A stretch of 64,000 nt of DNA from Varroa destructor (GCF_002443255.2 NW_019211457.1:39903126-39967125); one strand, 5' to 3'. Positions 12,621 through 25,897 are shown, counted from the first letter of the stretch. The notes: generated by a model not told the origin, from the sequence alone. Made by a program: numbers and translations.

Positions 12621-15600
12621 TCAAAAGGCTAACACCTTACCGATCAAATAACACATACATACCCATTTCTTGGAGTTACTAGTATTATCAGTCGGACTCA
12701 CATGTGATCTGCCATGGTCTCCATCTGGGGACGGCACCCGACTTTGGCCTTGAACATCATCGCCGGCGCGAACGTCGTCAGGAATACTTGTGTCACCGCC
12801 GCCGGGTGCACCACTCAGGACCAGATTACCCTGATGTCCCGGCTGATTTTGCCGCGGCCTAAAGAAAGACACGTTGCAAAAAACACTTTGAATTTACATT
12901 TTGCCTTACCATATCGGATTATACTCTTACTTTCGGGTGCGGTACCTCACAATCATCTAATTAACATTATCTTTTTTCGTTTCTTTTAGATGTCATCAAT
13001 TCATTGTTTAAAGTAAGTGTAACACCACACGAGTGCTAGTATTTACCAATCCAATGAAATTTACGTTTGCGATATTTTTGATAGGCGTTCTTTGACAAAA
13101 CGAAACCATCTTGTTACACTATGATAGACATTTGCATGCAACATACGCGAAAAACGATGTTTTGAACATTCTGCACCTCTATCCATATCTATGAGGGAAA
13201 AACTCCGACGCTATATTCGTAGTTGTATGTTTACATCGATGAAATGTTTAGCACATTTTCTGTCCATAGTACGTCCGACTGGCGTCCTTGCAAGTTAAGT
13301 CTTATAATAAAGTTCGCGTCAGTTTCTCTAATAGATCACGTGTCTAGTTTTACTCTGTATTATATCAAACTAGCGAGATCGCACAATATGGGGCGCACTG
13401 ATTTATGATAGGAAAAGAATGCCACGATGACCTCTCCACTACAAATCACGATCAAAGTGCACCTCTGCGTATATACCATGGAGTAATAAATATATCGTAT
13501 TTTATTTCTAATACTTGAGCGCCATAATGGGCGCCTATTTTACTTTAAAAAATACGACAATTTCAAAGAGCTCAAGTAACTAGTGAATTTTGGCTGCACT
13601 CCTTGAGGTACGCAAAGATTGGCTCACCAGTCTGACCACCTTAATTTAGAGCAAACTTCAGAACTGAAGGATCTGGAGCAAAGCTTTGCCAAAAGTACTG
13701 CGTAGAAAGAATTAATTTACCACGACCGCTTTGAACGATGATGAAGTCCCGATTTACTGCGTCTGTAAAATAGATTTTTCATTGAATTTCTAATTGTCTG
13801 TTGGGATGCACTCGTGGCATTGACATGATCTTGTTAATTCAAGAAACCTTTCGGTAGCTCAAGATTTACGGTTCGCTTGCAGATTCAGACATAGCAAGCA
13901 TAATTAACCTTTTTAGTCGCTAGAAATCGTCTCCATGACGGTGCATTGGAAAAATGTTTACCTAGTAATCAAAAAGGTGCGTGAGGCGGTCCAGTTTACC
14001 ACCGGCCGTAGACGTACTTCGTTTAGTGCTGGGAACTAGCAGTTTGAAGTCGTATGTAACCGGACGTAAAATTCAAAACATTCAATCGCTAAAAGTCAAC
14101 GAACCTGTCTCGCATGCTAGCCGGATGTGCACGACTGGCCGACATGGTTGCGGCCGCTTGCGCATCTTCGTTCTGCATCTGACGGGCAATCTGAGCGTCA
14201 GTTTCGATCTGCTGCTCGGGCGTAAGTTGAGGCGGCGATTCGCGGAAGTCACCATCGGTAAACTTGCCCCCGCCGACAACACCTGACAGAGTTTCCCATA
14301 CGACCGACGGCATTTGCAAGAAACCTTGGTCCGTCACCAATTGGTGTAGCTGGCCCTACAGGGCACGCCGTCACGAATAAACAATACAGCCGCAAAATTA
14401 TTTCAGTAGAACGTGTGTGAGACATATTGATAGAAATCAAATCGGCGATTAGTAAAAACGTAGATATAGCTTTTGTGAATATCTACATTATCCTTGCGAT
14501 ATGATAAACAAATTAGCAGTTTTCATTAATTAATCTATAAAATGCTGATTCACGATTAGATGATAGATGTTCTGTTTGCATTAAGTAGATGAAATATAAC
14601 TGACTTTATTAGGGAACTAACGCCATACAGTAAAAAAGTGGTTGAAAGGTACATTTTTTCCTAAAAATAGCCAGTAACATCGACTTACGTTGTGCTTAGT
14701 TAGCGTAATAAAATGGTTATTTCTAAAAAGTACGGCGAGTTCGTGATCCTTCATCGTGTCTTTAAGTTGGTTGATCCCGGCAATAGTAAGTTGAGAGCTG
14801 GTATCCTTTAGAAAATGATCGCAGAGCTCGGCTAAAAGAGCATTTAAACATACATTTGTATATAATAAATATCAATCAAAGCCAATTTCAATCTATAACC
14901 TTGCTGGACAGCAACGAGCCGCACATCAGTTTAATGTTTTCTGAATCTATCGGCAATTAGTAAAAACGTAGATATAGCTTTTCTGAATATCTATGTTATT
15001 TTTGCGATATGATAAACAAATTAGCAGTTTTCATTAATTAATCTATAAAATGCTCATTCACGATTAGACGATATATGTTCTGTTTGCATTAAGTACACGA
15101 AATACAACTGACTTTATTAGTGTTATCCCAGAAAGTTCCTTCTTAAACCGACTACGATCAAGAGTATCCTGGGCCAAATGGAAACTTTCCAGAAGAATGT
15201 TTCGCAGGTGATTGAATCAGTAGCGGCCTCCTATCGTATGCACCTAACCAAAACTTTTTTTGGAATGAAACCAATGTCTATTTGAAATACTAAATGAAAT
15301 AATTTGAGCCCCTCTAATGAGCAGTACCAACCATTCCAACTTTTCTCCTTATCCGGTGAAGCACGATCATTGATAACTTTTTCCGCTAGTTGGTTGTAAG
15401 TCAACCTGCCTACAGCGCGACATTGCGCTTGATTATGCGGATCAACTACCCAGCCGTGGTAGAGTGGAATTTGAAGGAGATCGAACAGACTACACACCGC
15501 CGTGAACTCAAAATCGCGGACTCTGGTGAATAGACGGATATAAATTGAACAGATGTAAAAATGCGTAAAGCCAAGCCACGTTAGAGTCGTAAAAGATAGA

Positions 15601-16468
15601 ACATTTATCAAACGTGAACAAACAAACATGCAGACTAATTCTAAGGTTTTAGATTTTTAATAATATTTTCTTTTTAAGTATACACCTGCGCTCGAAAATG
15701 ATGTATAAAATGGTTAGCAACACACGTATGGCTGAGCTTGGGTTATCATTCCGTTATAAATTCATAAGGATTACAAACCCCGTGAATCTAACGTTAACGT
15801 CGATGCCTGTTGACAATTTGGGTAAGATTGATGCAGCATCGTCAAAATTCTGTTGATAGTTAAGCTGTGAAGCTTCCGGTAGGTCCCTAAAACACACAAT
15901 GTATAAAAATACAACTGCTTAGAATGTTCACTGCTCGATTGGGTTAGATGCAAAAACTGACATTCAAATGTGCAATGTTACTAAAAGCTAAATATAAGAC
16001 ATGTTTACGTCACCGCAAAGCAGTAAACGATTATCGCAACGCTTGCCACAATTCTAACGACGTTCAAAACCTCTATATTCCATAAAGCAGATAAATCCTT
16101 GCAATCGTGTTTTAATATCAAATTATTCATCTAGGATGCTCTACATACCCTGGCATTGCTCCAAGCAAGGCATCCATGACGTACGATTTGAGTTGCTCCG
16201 CAGTGACAATTCCTCCCATGTCCTGCAAATGTATAGCACCCTTCAGGACAAGTAAATTTATAATGGCCAGAAGCGGACACGGGCCATTTTCATTCTGGGT
16301 TACGATAGGATACTTAACGCCACCCAACTCAACCCATCGGACGTGATATACGTGGTCCTCATTGTCGCTGTTGGTCGATCGAAGGGGTGGGGCCGTGGCA
16401 TTGCCGCCTGCGCCACCAGGAGCACTCGATCCTTTCTCACTCGAACCACCCCCGTTAGGTTCCGCCAT
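12621..16468 (-). CDS. MINDY2: MINDY-1/2 family ubiquitin carboxyl-terminal hydrolase, six exons
   Basis: A deubiquitinase of the MINDY (FAM63) family, cysteine proteases that trim K48-linked ubiquitin chains. Exons on the minus strand: 16468-16149, 15886-15779, 15522-15341, 14831-14689, 14355-14105 and 12858-12621. Phases 2, 2, 1, 0 and 2 join perfectly, giving 413 residues. The catalytic motif N-G-P-C-P-L-L-A places the cysteine at residue 64, with the oxyanion glutamine at 58. The histidine is 243 in F-R-N-N-H-F. Further family blocks are D-V-N-V-R-F-T-G, I-P-L-Y-H-G-W-V-V-D-P and L-V-T-D-Q-G-F-L. After the catalytic domain, residues around 300-322 (D-A-Q-I-A-R-Q-M-Q-N-E-D) resemble one ubiquitin-binding MIU helix. 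The first 40 residues are Gly/Ser/Ala-rich. The start ATG follows GAGAC after a CTTCAG acceptor, so a 5' UTR intron is likely. The 3' end is the least certain part: donors GTGAGT at 12701 or GTATGT at 12662 could splice on to an unseen exon. MINDY-1 versus MINDY-2 orthology is not resolved. Confidence 0.93.
14442..14612 (+). repeat. 171-bp direct repeat, copy 1 (MINDY intron 4)
   Basis: This segment matches 14950-15120 over 171 bases without gaps, with about 12 mismatches counted by eye. It lies in the intron between MINDY coding exons 4 and 5. Confidence 0.95.
14950..15120 (+). repeat. 171-bp direct repeat, copy 2 (MINDY intron 3)
   Basis: Second copy in the same orientation, 508 bases from copy 1, in the intron between MINDY exons 3 and 4. 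The 143-base exon 4 (14689-14831) sits between the two copies. Confidence 0.95.
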
Positions 16469-19400
16469 GTCTCCTGAAGGAACAGTAAGTCCAACAACAT
16501 AATTATCATGTTATGATATAACAAAAGACTATGTTAGAGAAGACATTTGTGTATAACCACCTTATTTAATCAATAATTTAGTAAACATTTTTTTTTACAG
16601 GTACACAGTATAACATATTATATATACAATATACACCAAGAGAGTAGTCCGATTCAACTGATATCAAACATATTCGAGTAGAAACTGTGACTTCTAGCCT
16701 ACCTATTGTCGACGAAGCACAAGTCTTTCATGGCTACTTTTCCTTTCACATGTGCTATAGCCTAATCGACTCACTCTTCACAGATGTGGTCACTGCCGAC
16801 CTGGCGTATCCTAACTAATATTTCAAACAAGCGGTAAGAGATACATCTAAAATCTATATATTGAAGAGACCACAAGTTATTAGACGAGAGCCCGAGGTTA
16901 GGAGATGATAAATCTGACTATAGATCACTTCAACACTTAGCATTAGACTATGTCTCAGCTTTTATTGCTTGACAACAGTCATTATATCAACATACACGTT
17001 GATATACATGAAACTGCTTGTCAATTATGTTGAATCTTTTCTGAAAATATTCAGATTGTTAAATGTCCTGTAATGTTATCACAATCCAATAACTTTGCTT
17101 AATGAAAAAGTTCACTGAAGGATAGGATATATGGTTATATTTGTTTCTTTAGTAAGGCCTAGTCGCGAAGTTAAGAGTTTGAGCTTTTTACGATATTTCC
17201 TACTAACATTCTAAATTATACATAATTTCTGAAATAAATCACTTTAGCCCGGTAATAACAATGCAAATATTATTACAGTTCGCTGAATTTGATTGAATTT
17301 TACCATAATTAAAACTACGTTACGTTTTCCAGAATAACTCCTTCGTAAAAATAGCTTGTACGACGAAAAAGAATCACAGAAAAAACAGTCGGTGTGGTCC
17401 CGCAGCTATGAGACATTCCTATGCTCACCTCCTTTGCTGCGGAAATTAACTACACAACATTGTTTTATTGTTAACCAAATTTAAAATGTCTTGCTTTTTC
17501 AAAGTCTACATAACACAGGCTCAGAGAAAAAAAAAACAATCGCTCGATTTCAAACGACTGCCAGTCTAATTAATTTTGTTCTGCTTCCAAAATAAGAGAC
17601 ATTAAACCGACTATACATGAAACGCTTATCTCATTTGCTGGAAATATATAGATAGTTTAAACCTTAAGTACAAATTAACTGTATTCGCTATTTATTGCCT
17701 TGGACTGATGTATCTGTCATACTTCAGTTGTGCCAACAGGTCTAGATACCTTTTCCCCGACATAAGCCTCAGAATACGTAATTAAAAACTCACAAAGCCA
17801 TGTCACCGATGCGATACGATCCCACAACCGCCTACTGATGTTACTGTAGATGACAATTTACAAAATGACGCGGTACACAATGGTTGCTTCATTACGCCCA
17901 GCAGCAGTCGCATGTATAGGTAAAACATTGTTGCTAATCGTGTTTCAACTGTAGGCGTCATCCCTAAAGTCAGTATCGCTTACGTGCGCTCGATAATTAC
18001 TAATAAATACATGGTACCGCCGGATGCTGGTTCAGGCCAGCGCAAACAATAATAAAACATAAGTGAATTTCAAGTCGTAGATCGCTCACCGTATGACATC
18101 ACTGGTGTTCTTTCTGTTATCCAATTCCAAAGTCAAACACTGACCATCGCATAAGCGACGGAGTGTATAATGTCTTCCATTGACAAATCAAGTCTCTAAC
18201 ATGACATCAAAAGCGATTTATACCTCCATGATTTACACTGATGGAGATAAAAATACTAATATTGCAGAGTCAATCCCAAACCGCATTAGTTATCGCGCAT
18301 CGATGGTTTCAAACTGGGGTATGACAAGGTAAGGTCCAGACCAAATAGAATGTTTGATGACGCATAAAAAATAGGTACGAGACGTCGAGTAGGACCAACA
18401 TGGGAAAATACCAAGCCTGTATCTCGAATAAAACAACATCGCTTAACTCAATAGACAAAGAAACATAATTGCAGCGTTTTGTAGAAATACAAAGTCGACC
18501 AATATAGGGTCAGGCCCGTATACGGCACCAGCTCATTAGGTTCGTTCCGAAATAACAATTCATAATACAAACCTGTACGAAGGTTAAACTCGCTAGATCC
18601 GCGCACATATAATCCAAATAGTTGTGAAATCACTACTTATGTTGGCACCCCGTCAGCTGGTATAGAACAACTTTGAAAATAGGCTAAACGCTGAACCGCA
18701 TCATATCGCTCCGCGACACGAAAGCTAGATCTTTATTATACGAATCTGACGATGCATTCTCGCCGATAATATCGCCAATCGTGGTTTACACATGGGATTG
18801 GATTACGTGACGCTTCTATATTTTAAGACTTAACAAGCACAGACACAAAAACTGACATATTACGACGCGCACAAAACTGTGTCGGCAGTGCAAACCTTCT
18901 GGCTAACATCTGAGCCAATTTAGAGTTCAGTGGAGCTCCTAGTCGAACATACAACCCAACTATGGTAAGAGTAGACGTCAAACTAGCTGTCCTATGTCTA
19001 CTGCTAACGAAGGCCGATATAGGCCATTGCTAAGTAAAGAATTTCATTATAATTTCGAGAGTACACTTTTGCATAAAGTGCGCGTAAAACTTGTGGCTAA
19101 CGAAACGTGTTTTGTATAAATTGTGCAAACAAGTGTAAAGTCTGTCTTTTTTTAGACTGATTCAGAGTGTTCGCAGTGACGACGAACGGTGCGTGCTACT
19201 ATTAAAATGAACTAGAAATAATGTTGTGATTAGGACTTGACCAGGCGAGATTTTGTTTATATGATAAAGGGAGGCGGCGACGTGGTAATAAATATATTGT
19301 GATTTATGTTGACGAACCTAACAGATGCTAACTTAAGACAAAGGGCAATATTTATAGCTGAATCCATTGGAGCCGGTATCAAAATCAATATAAGCCCTTT

Positions 19401-19944
19401 TTTACACCTTTGTAAACGTTCGATAGGCTATACTTGACACGTAGCGAGCTTATTAGGAAACACATTTTAGCAACAACGTGTGCGGTAAATCTAAGCAATA
19501 TTTGGCCGCGTTATTGATACATGTATTTTTTCAATGGTTTTCAAACAAGTACTGCTTTATCATTTTTTTTTATTTCGCTTCACTCATAGTTTTCATTTTT
19601 TTTATCTTACCATAGGTGCTTAACGCCTGAATCAAGATAAACGGTTCTTTAGACATTTATCTGCTCCTTCTAAATCTGTACCATAATTTCAGAGTTTCGG
19701 GCAGCTGTGCCATTTATGCTTCGCCGAACATTGTTGATATTTTTATAAGTCAAGATCAAACGACTGGAACATGCATGTTAGCATTCGTTCCTTTTATGGG
19801 TATTGGCCTAAGGGAAAGACAAAAACAGGACTACTATCCGAGCAAATGTACAGGGAGTTTAAAAATAACCGTAAATTAACCGGCAGCGATAATGAACGGC
19901 TTGTTTTGAAAGTCAGTACAGTTCATATCTCTAATGTCACGTAG

Positions 19945-20175
19945 GTCTGGGTGACTCATTGGAGGAGGTACGAATTAGTTCATATTTTAAACACTCCAGA
20001 GTTGAGACAAACGCTTTTAAACAATTTTTCAAGTTTTATTGGTTTCCATCTCAATACGCACGCTTCGCTAGTCGATACAGGTGGGTTCGTAAAATTATGG
20101 CCTCAAAGCTTCCCTACGAATAAGGATTTATGGCATTACTTAGAGACCAAATTGCGAAAGAGAATTATACAGTAA
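19945..20175 (+). pseudogene. Possible Tc1-type transposase C-terminal remnant
   Basis: An open frame of about 76 codons bounded by stops, without an ATG at its start. Near its end the translation reads K-L-W-P-Q-S-F-P followed by D-L-W-H-Y-L-E-T-K-L-R-K-R. This resembles the W-P-x-x-S-P-D-L-N-P-I-E-N-L-W-x-x-L-K signature that ends Tc1/mariner transposases. The position of the catalytic glutamate appears to be lysine and the D-L-N-P part is lost, so any such element is dead. The upstream D-N-D motif is not visible. The match is short; chance similarity is a real alternative. Confidence 0.25.
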
Positions 20176-20305
20176 ATATTATTTATTGAGTGCATCAAGT
20201 GGGTGAGATTTACAAAAAAAAAATTATGCATTTTCCTTAAGGGATATGACATCATGTAAGCTCATAAATATCAAATTTTTACTTTAAACCTTTCGTGTCT
20301 CCACT

Positions 20306-20329
20306 TTATATATATATATATATATATAA
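20306..20329. repeat. (TA)n microsatellite
   Basis: About twelve TA units about 570 bases upstream of the COMMD4-like coding start. Confidence 0.95.
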
Positions 20330-20897
20330 TTGAAAAAGCGGAGCAAATGATTACATTTGTTAAAGAAGGTTTGAGTCTACGAAGTGAATAAAAATCTGAA
20401 ACATGCAAATCTGAGACCCGTAAGTGATAGTGTCATCTGCGTAGTCCAATATATTTCCTACAGCGGCAACCGATTAAAACTAGCAGAACTTTTGGAAATG
20501 CTGTGCTACTAGCAAACATGTAAAGTTATAAGTGTTTATATTTGTTCCTGTTAAACCGAACCAAATAATTTTGGAGGATAACCATTGTGAAAAAACCATA
20601 GGGGTCGATGAACATCATATGTATCTGTTTTTATACCTCGTCTCAAAGTTGTAATGTGAGCTGTAGCGAGTCGCACACGTCAAGACTGCTGATCCTGTAA
20701 CCTATTTCATACTAGTAAGAGGATATCAGTTGCGCTAGATTCATAAAAGTACACGTAATTGCACGAAGTACTTAGGAACTACTCCAATTCTTAAACGATT
20801 ATACCGGAAGTAGTGAGCTAAAGAATATAAAAAATTGTTTTCCATGTACGCTATGTGTTTAGTCACAACATGCGTTTTGTGGTTTCAGAAATCAAAG

Positions 20898-21862
20898 ATG
20901 CGGTTCAAATTCTGTGGTGGTTTGGATTGCCCAGATTGGCTTCTGGCTGCCTTGGCCAGCCTGGCAAAACTCAGCTCGATCAAGGTTCGTATATATAAAA
21001 GCTTACCGATAACTTGGTACTGTACCTTCCATCTGTTGCATCTCCCGTAAAGCACTTATTAATTTCAAACTATCGGATCTCCAAAAATTTATACTTTTGA
21101 CTGTTGGACACAGATTACATTACTAGCAGCTGTGCACTCTATAGTGGTTGTTAACGTAGGTGAATTTGCACTTTATTTTTCCGCTTTCCAGGTCCGTTCT
21201 GGAGCTAACCAACTCGCTCGTGCCATGGCCGAAGGTCGTCTTGAGCCGAAAATATTGACGGCGGTCTGTGAAAAGCTTACTAATTCAGAAGCAGTGGCGG
21301 CCGTACACGAAGTCCTCAAGCTTGCCCTGAGGTACGTAAACAAACTACATGACTTGTCGCTCCTGGTCAGCGTTACACAATTAGAGTAACAATTAATTAA
21401 TGAAGTTCGTACTTCGGTTTTTTTTTAATATCTGAGAATGGCTGCTGATACACGTAACCAAAGGAATGCATTAAATAGATCTCTCATTTAGTAATAACGG
21501 AACAATTACGAACTGCGGATGGATTGCTGACACCAAACGCTTACACGTTTCTAATATTTTCCAGGACTCAAGTAGAAGAAGCAGTTCTTATTGACGAACT
21601 ACAACAGTTGGGTTTGCCAAGAGAACACTCTACGGGCCTGGGCAAAGCTTATGCTGAAAGTAGGGCTCGAGCCGTAGAACGATTGCGAGAGGACTTCGTG
21701 CACCAGAAGGGTGAAATCTCGTTTAAGCTAAAGACAGTCGATGGCGACCAGTTTATAGTGATTTCAATCGGAGAGGAAGGGTTTGTTATGGGAATAGGCC
21801 AAGCTCGAATACTTTTGGAAGAACTTAAGCAAGCACGAAGAGCAATTGAAAACTATGCATAA
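20898..21862 (+). CDS. COMMD4: COMM domain-containing protein 4-like, three exons
   Basis: COMMD proteins form a ten-subunit ring in the Commander complex, which recycles membrane cargo from endosomes. Coding exons are 20898-20984, 21192-21331 and 21565-21862, with phases 0 and 2, giving 174 residues and a TAA stop. The N-terminus [17 protein letters not shown] closely follows COMMD4 orthologues. So do the central [11 protein letters not shown] and the C-terminal L-L-E-E-L-K-Q-A. Residues 1-90 correspond to the helical N-terminal domain and roughly 105-170 to the COMM domain. Acceptors are TTCCAG for both internal introns. A GGTTTCAG acceptor ten bases before the ATG suggests a spliced 5' UTR with the exon starting at 20889. 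Vertebrate COMMD4 is about 199 residues, so this protein is about 25 shorter. Most of the loss falls in the first part of the COMM domain, where the usual W-R-V-D-Y-like strand is missing. Confidence 0.92.
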
Positions 21863-22068
21863 GATTTGCTCCAAAAAATTGGACTGTACAATTTCTTAAA
21901 CATTGGCAAACGAATACTCATATATATTTATATACACACTGTTATATCGTTGTATAATCCTTATTACTGTAACAATAATATAATCGACGACGTGTGCTGT
22001 TTATCGTCGCAAAGCAACACGGCTTCACCACCGAAGTACATGTAATTTTAACAAAACGTCAGTTAGAC

Positions 22069-22074
22069 AATAAA
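22069..22074 (+). terminator. Candidate poly(A) signal for COMMD4-like gene
   Basis: AATAAA about 207 bases after the TAA stop, in the right orientation. It is the first perfect hexamer I noticed downstream; not confirmed by any transcript. Confidence 0.45.
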
Positions 22075-25000
22075 CACAAAGTTGCAATCTGGCGAATTTA
22101 ATTTTTGGTTATATACAAGTAATTACACAATCTTGGAGGGATAACTTGACTGACTGCAAATTGTACCTAATTGAGTCCATTGTTTATAGTAACTTAACAA
22201 AAGCAATATGTTTTTTCAGTAGTCGTCTTGGCTGTTACTTCTGCTGTGACCCAAATCAATGCACTATTTAGTTTTTGTCGAACTAAAATCTAGGCAACTA
22301 CGCTCCATATACCGCAGTGCGCACTAGTAACGGATTTCTTAAAACTAGCGGCAGTTTTCCGCGGAACCTTTCGAGTTGTTTTTGGCTTGTTGTTACATGG
22401 CAATTAGATTGCCCTAAAACGCATTAAAAAATCAGCGAAATAAACGATATTGGGATAATATAACAAAGGTGCAACAAGGAGTAATATTGATACTGCACTG
22501 TAGAAAACAGAAAGGAGTAATGTCGTAAGAACAAACGCTTACGTATCACTATAATGGGAAGGCCAAGTTCTTCTACTTAGAGCGCTAGCTCGGGCCTGTG
22601 AACAGGGTCCCTGGCTTGTTTCATTACGACATGTGGTGGGCGCATGTATCGTAAATATATCATGGATACATACTACCCGATTTAGATGTTCGATTGAGCG
22701 AATGATAAGGCAAAAGATGATGATACACTATAGGTCGTCGCCAAAAAACAGAATCTAGCGGGTATCCCACTGCTTTTGTTTCTCGACCAAAATTGAAAAA
22801 CAGTAAGAGTTAATTTTCAATGTATGTATACAATATCGTAGCGTTGAAATCTAAAGTAAACTTATAAGCAATTCCAGGTGAACTTCCAATGTAATACTGT
22901 AGTTCTTTTATAAGAGCACGTCTTTACGAAGTAGTGATAGTGATACGATAGCCTGTACAGATCCAGATGCCAGAACGTGGCATCGCAAATATACCGACAC
23001 TTTTATATTAAAGTCGCAATATATCCATCTATTATATCCGTCAATCCCGTTTCTACCTAGTCAGAACGTGGCTGAAATAGCCTGACACGACTATACGGAC
23101 TATGTCATGGCTGCTCAAAAAACCATCGAGTTTGCTAGTTAGCTGAAGTAAGTTAAACTCTTAAGTAAGTCTAACAAATCCAGATAAATCTTAAGATTTG
23201 ATTATTAGCTAAGTGTTGATTACTTCACAAATGAGGCCAACAAGAATAGTAAATAGAGCACTTTTAAGATTAACGATTGCAGGCTAACTTACATGTGCTA
23301 GAAGTCTGTTCCAACAGCTAGTCATGAACAAAGATCGCTAAAATCCTCACTTCATTAAAATTACAATCGTATAATTAAATTAGCTATTCATCGTACGGGG
23401 GCGTGGCAATCGGAGAAATTTATCAACAACAATAGATCTACGTAAGATCGTAAAATATTTTTAAAAAACTTTCGCACAGCCATCGTTGAATCAATTGCTG
23501 TTTTTCGTACAATATAGGCGTTTTCTATTGTGTTATACTTCAAAAGCAGCATGAGGCTGAAGGCATTTTTGCCTTTGAAGCAAGGTCAACCTTTGAACAA
23601 AAGTTCTATGCGACCATTAACTAAACCTTTCGTCTAGTTTATTTTGTTAACAATACAAGTCTGAAACGTTAATTCATATGAAGTTAAGTGTCATAGTAGA
23701 AATGACGCTTTGGTATTTTAAGATGAGTTGTCAGAGCATCGACAACCAAGTTACAACATGACAGATCGTCAGAGTGACAGCTATAAGGTAGAAAGTTCAA
23801 TGCCTGGTTTGTGCAATGATTTTTCAAGTACATATTTGGTTGTTCAGTATAAATGTATGCTTTCTCAAACTAAACAAATAATGCACTTACAGGCTAGCAA
23901 GAAAGTCGTAGTACTGAGGCATGACTTCACTACTATGTTCTCGGGACTCAACCTGATTGTGGTGACTTCTATGCATGAAGACAGTCAATTCGCGATTTAA
24001 AATATAGAGGCGTCGATTTACTCAGTCCGGTTTATTCAACGATAGCTGAAACAATCGATGATAACATCACGTAGGGTAATAGGACACACTAAATATACGA
24101 CGGTCGAAAAGATCCTAATGCACCGGCGCCAATCTGAACAAAACAATGGAGGGTACCGCTGAATCGTAGTAGACATATCCTTCAATTCATTCATCCAGCT
24201 CGAAAGTTGGGTCAGTTCGAAGGTGCAAACAATAGTAGTGATAATACACTTCCGTGCTTGAGATATTGCGCTTTTTACAGTAGTTTTAGTCGAAGAAGAC
24301 GGCTAGTCTAGACCTAATCTGCAATGAACACTTGACAAGTGCGTCTGACGCGTCCTTTTGCTGGACAAGTCTATTATTCAATGTTTGGCTGGGATAACGC
24401 TTTTCGGAACAATATACCCAGGAGTAAAAACAACCCGCTCAACTCATCTTTATAAAAGACGGTCGTTAAAGAAAAACTATTCCTGCGACAGACTACTATT
24501 TCATATCAGCACACGTCGGTTGATGAAATTCTTAAAAGCTAGCTCATCATGTGTTCTGGTTGAATAGCATGGATTTCGCACAGGTCGTTCCATCCTCACA
24601 ATATGTGACACATGGCTTCAAGAAGTACACCGCATGTGTAACAGAATAATACAGACGCTTTGCTGCAAATTACAGGTCCACCATTAATAGGACCACTAAG
24701 AAGCAAATAAGGCTTTACAGTCGCGGGTGTGGAGATATATATGCCCTCAAGATTTCCTTTGTGCATGAAGTTAGCCTTGTTCGACACATACATGGCCCCA
24801 CGGAATTTAGGTTGCGTAGAAACCTCTCAGGAAGGGAGCTCGAAAAACTTGACCAAGTAAAATTTTCCAGCGCGTCGTGGACCTGCATCGTACATCATTG
24901 AATAGATATGTGTACCGTCTAGGCGTCACACCGCTATCTGTAAATGATCTGAGATGTAGGTTTAAGCTTCCCATTAACCCTGTTTAACGAGTGTCCTGAC

Positions 25001-25897
25001 GGAGATCTGTCTTGACTTTCATTATAATGCTTTACTATATATTACGGAAGCTTTGATTAATAAAGTATGCAAAAGGCTGTATAGAGAGAACCGGCACTTA
25101 ATTTCGAAATGCATAGATTTCTTCGCATCATATGTGGGCCAGTAAATTTTCATTTGCCGGGGTTATTTGTGTGTGCACAAGATAAGGTGCAATAAGTCTA
25201 AGCTGGCATGCGGCGTCATGCGTCGCAATACCATCGTTGATTAGTCTCTCCGGTTGGACACACCGAGCTTAAAATTTCAAAACAAGCTCATACGTTTACA
25301 CAATAATATTTATATACTTTTATAATAACAAATCACATATGTTAAGCTCGTATAAACATTATAACCTTTCATTTCCGAAATGCATCGGAACTAATTCTTA
25401 CGCTAACACGTACAGGAAATGGTTAACGTAATGTACCGAGCGTCAACTAGCCGTCGTGTCGATAAATTAAATATAAATAGTAGGAACAATTTGAGTTTAG
25501 AAGGTTATCACAAATTTTTATTAGGGTCTATTTAGCTCTGTATTTAGATATATCGAACGACAGCGGCACTGCAAAATTTTCCAAATTTTAATAAAATTGA
25601 TACACAAACCAACACAAGCGTTATTCTAGCAAGATCTATTCTAGATTTTCATCAAAGAAGTTTGTTTAGATGTTATAAGTAAAGATTATTGATGTATTAA
25701 TTTTAACGGATGTAGTCTCGAAAACTCTTCGAAAAACGCAATAGCACAGACAGACGATATACAACTCGAACAATACTTGGGTAGAAATTTGTCTTAACGT
25801 TTTAAGGGGAAATGTTCAGAAAGATAGATTAGAGCATTAGAAATACAGACAGGAACACCATCATTCGCATGTATGGCCACTCGTGTATCAATGTTAA

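Larger units (their letters stand above)
16473..20888. other. Intergenic region between MINDY and COMMD4-like gene
   Basis: This 4.4-kb AT-rich stretch lies between the 5' ends of two divergently transcribed genes and so should contain both promoters and any non-coding first exons. No TATA box or initiator stands out. Apart from a possible transposase remnant at 19945-20175 and a TA microsatellite at 20306-20329, I see nothing gene-like. Confidence 0.6.

Noticed and set aside
12714..12989. Plus-strand open frame opposite MINDY exon 6
   Set aside because: Shadow of the minus-strand coding exon, with no independent support.
15771..15953. 60-codon minus-strand open frame overlapping MINDY exon 2
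   Set aside because: It is in the wrong frame. The correct frame reads the family motif D-V-N-V-R-F-T-G between a TTTTAG acceptor and a GTTTGT donor.
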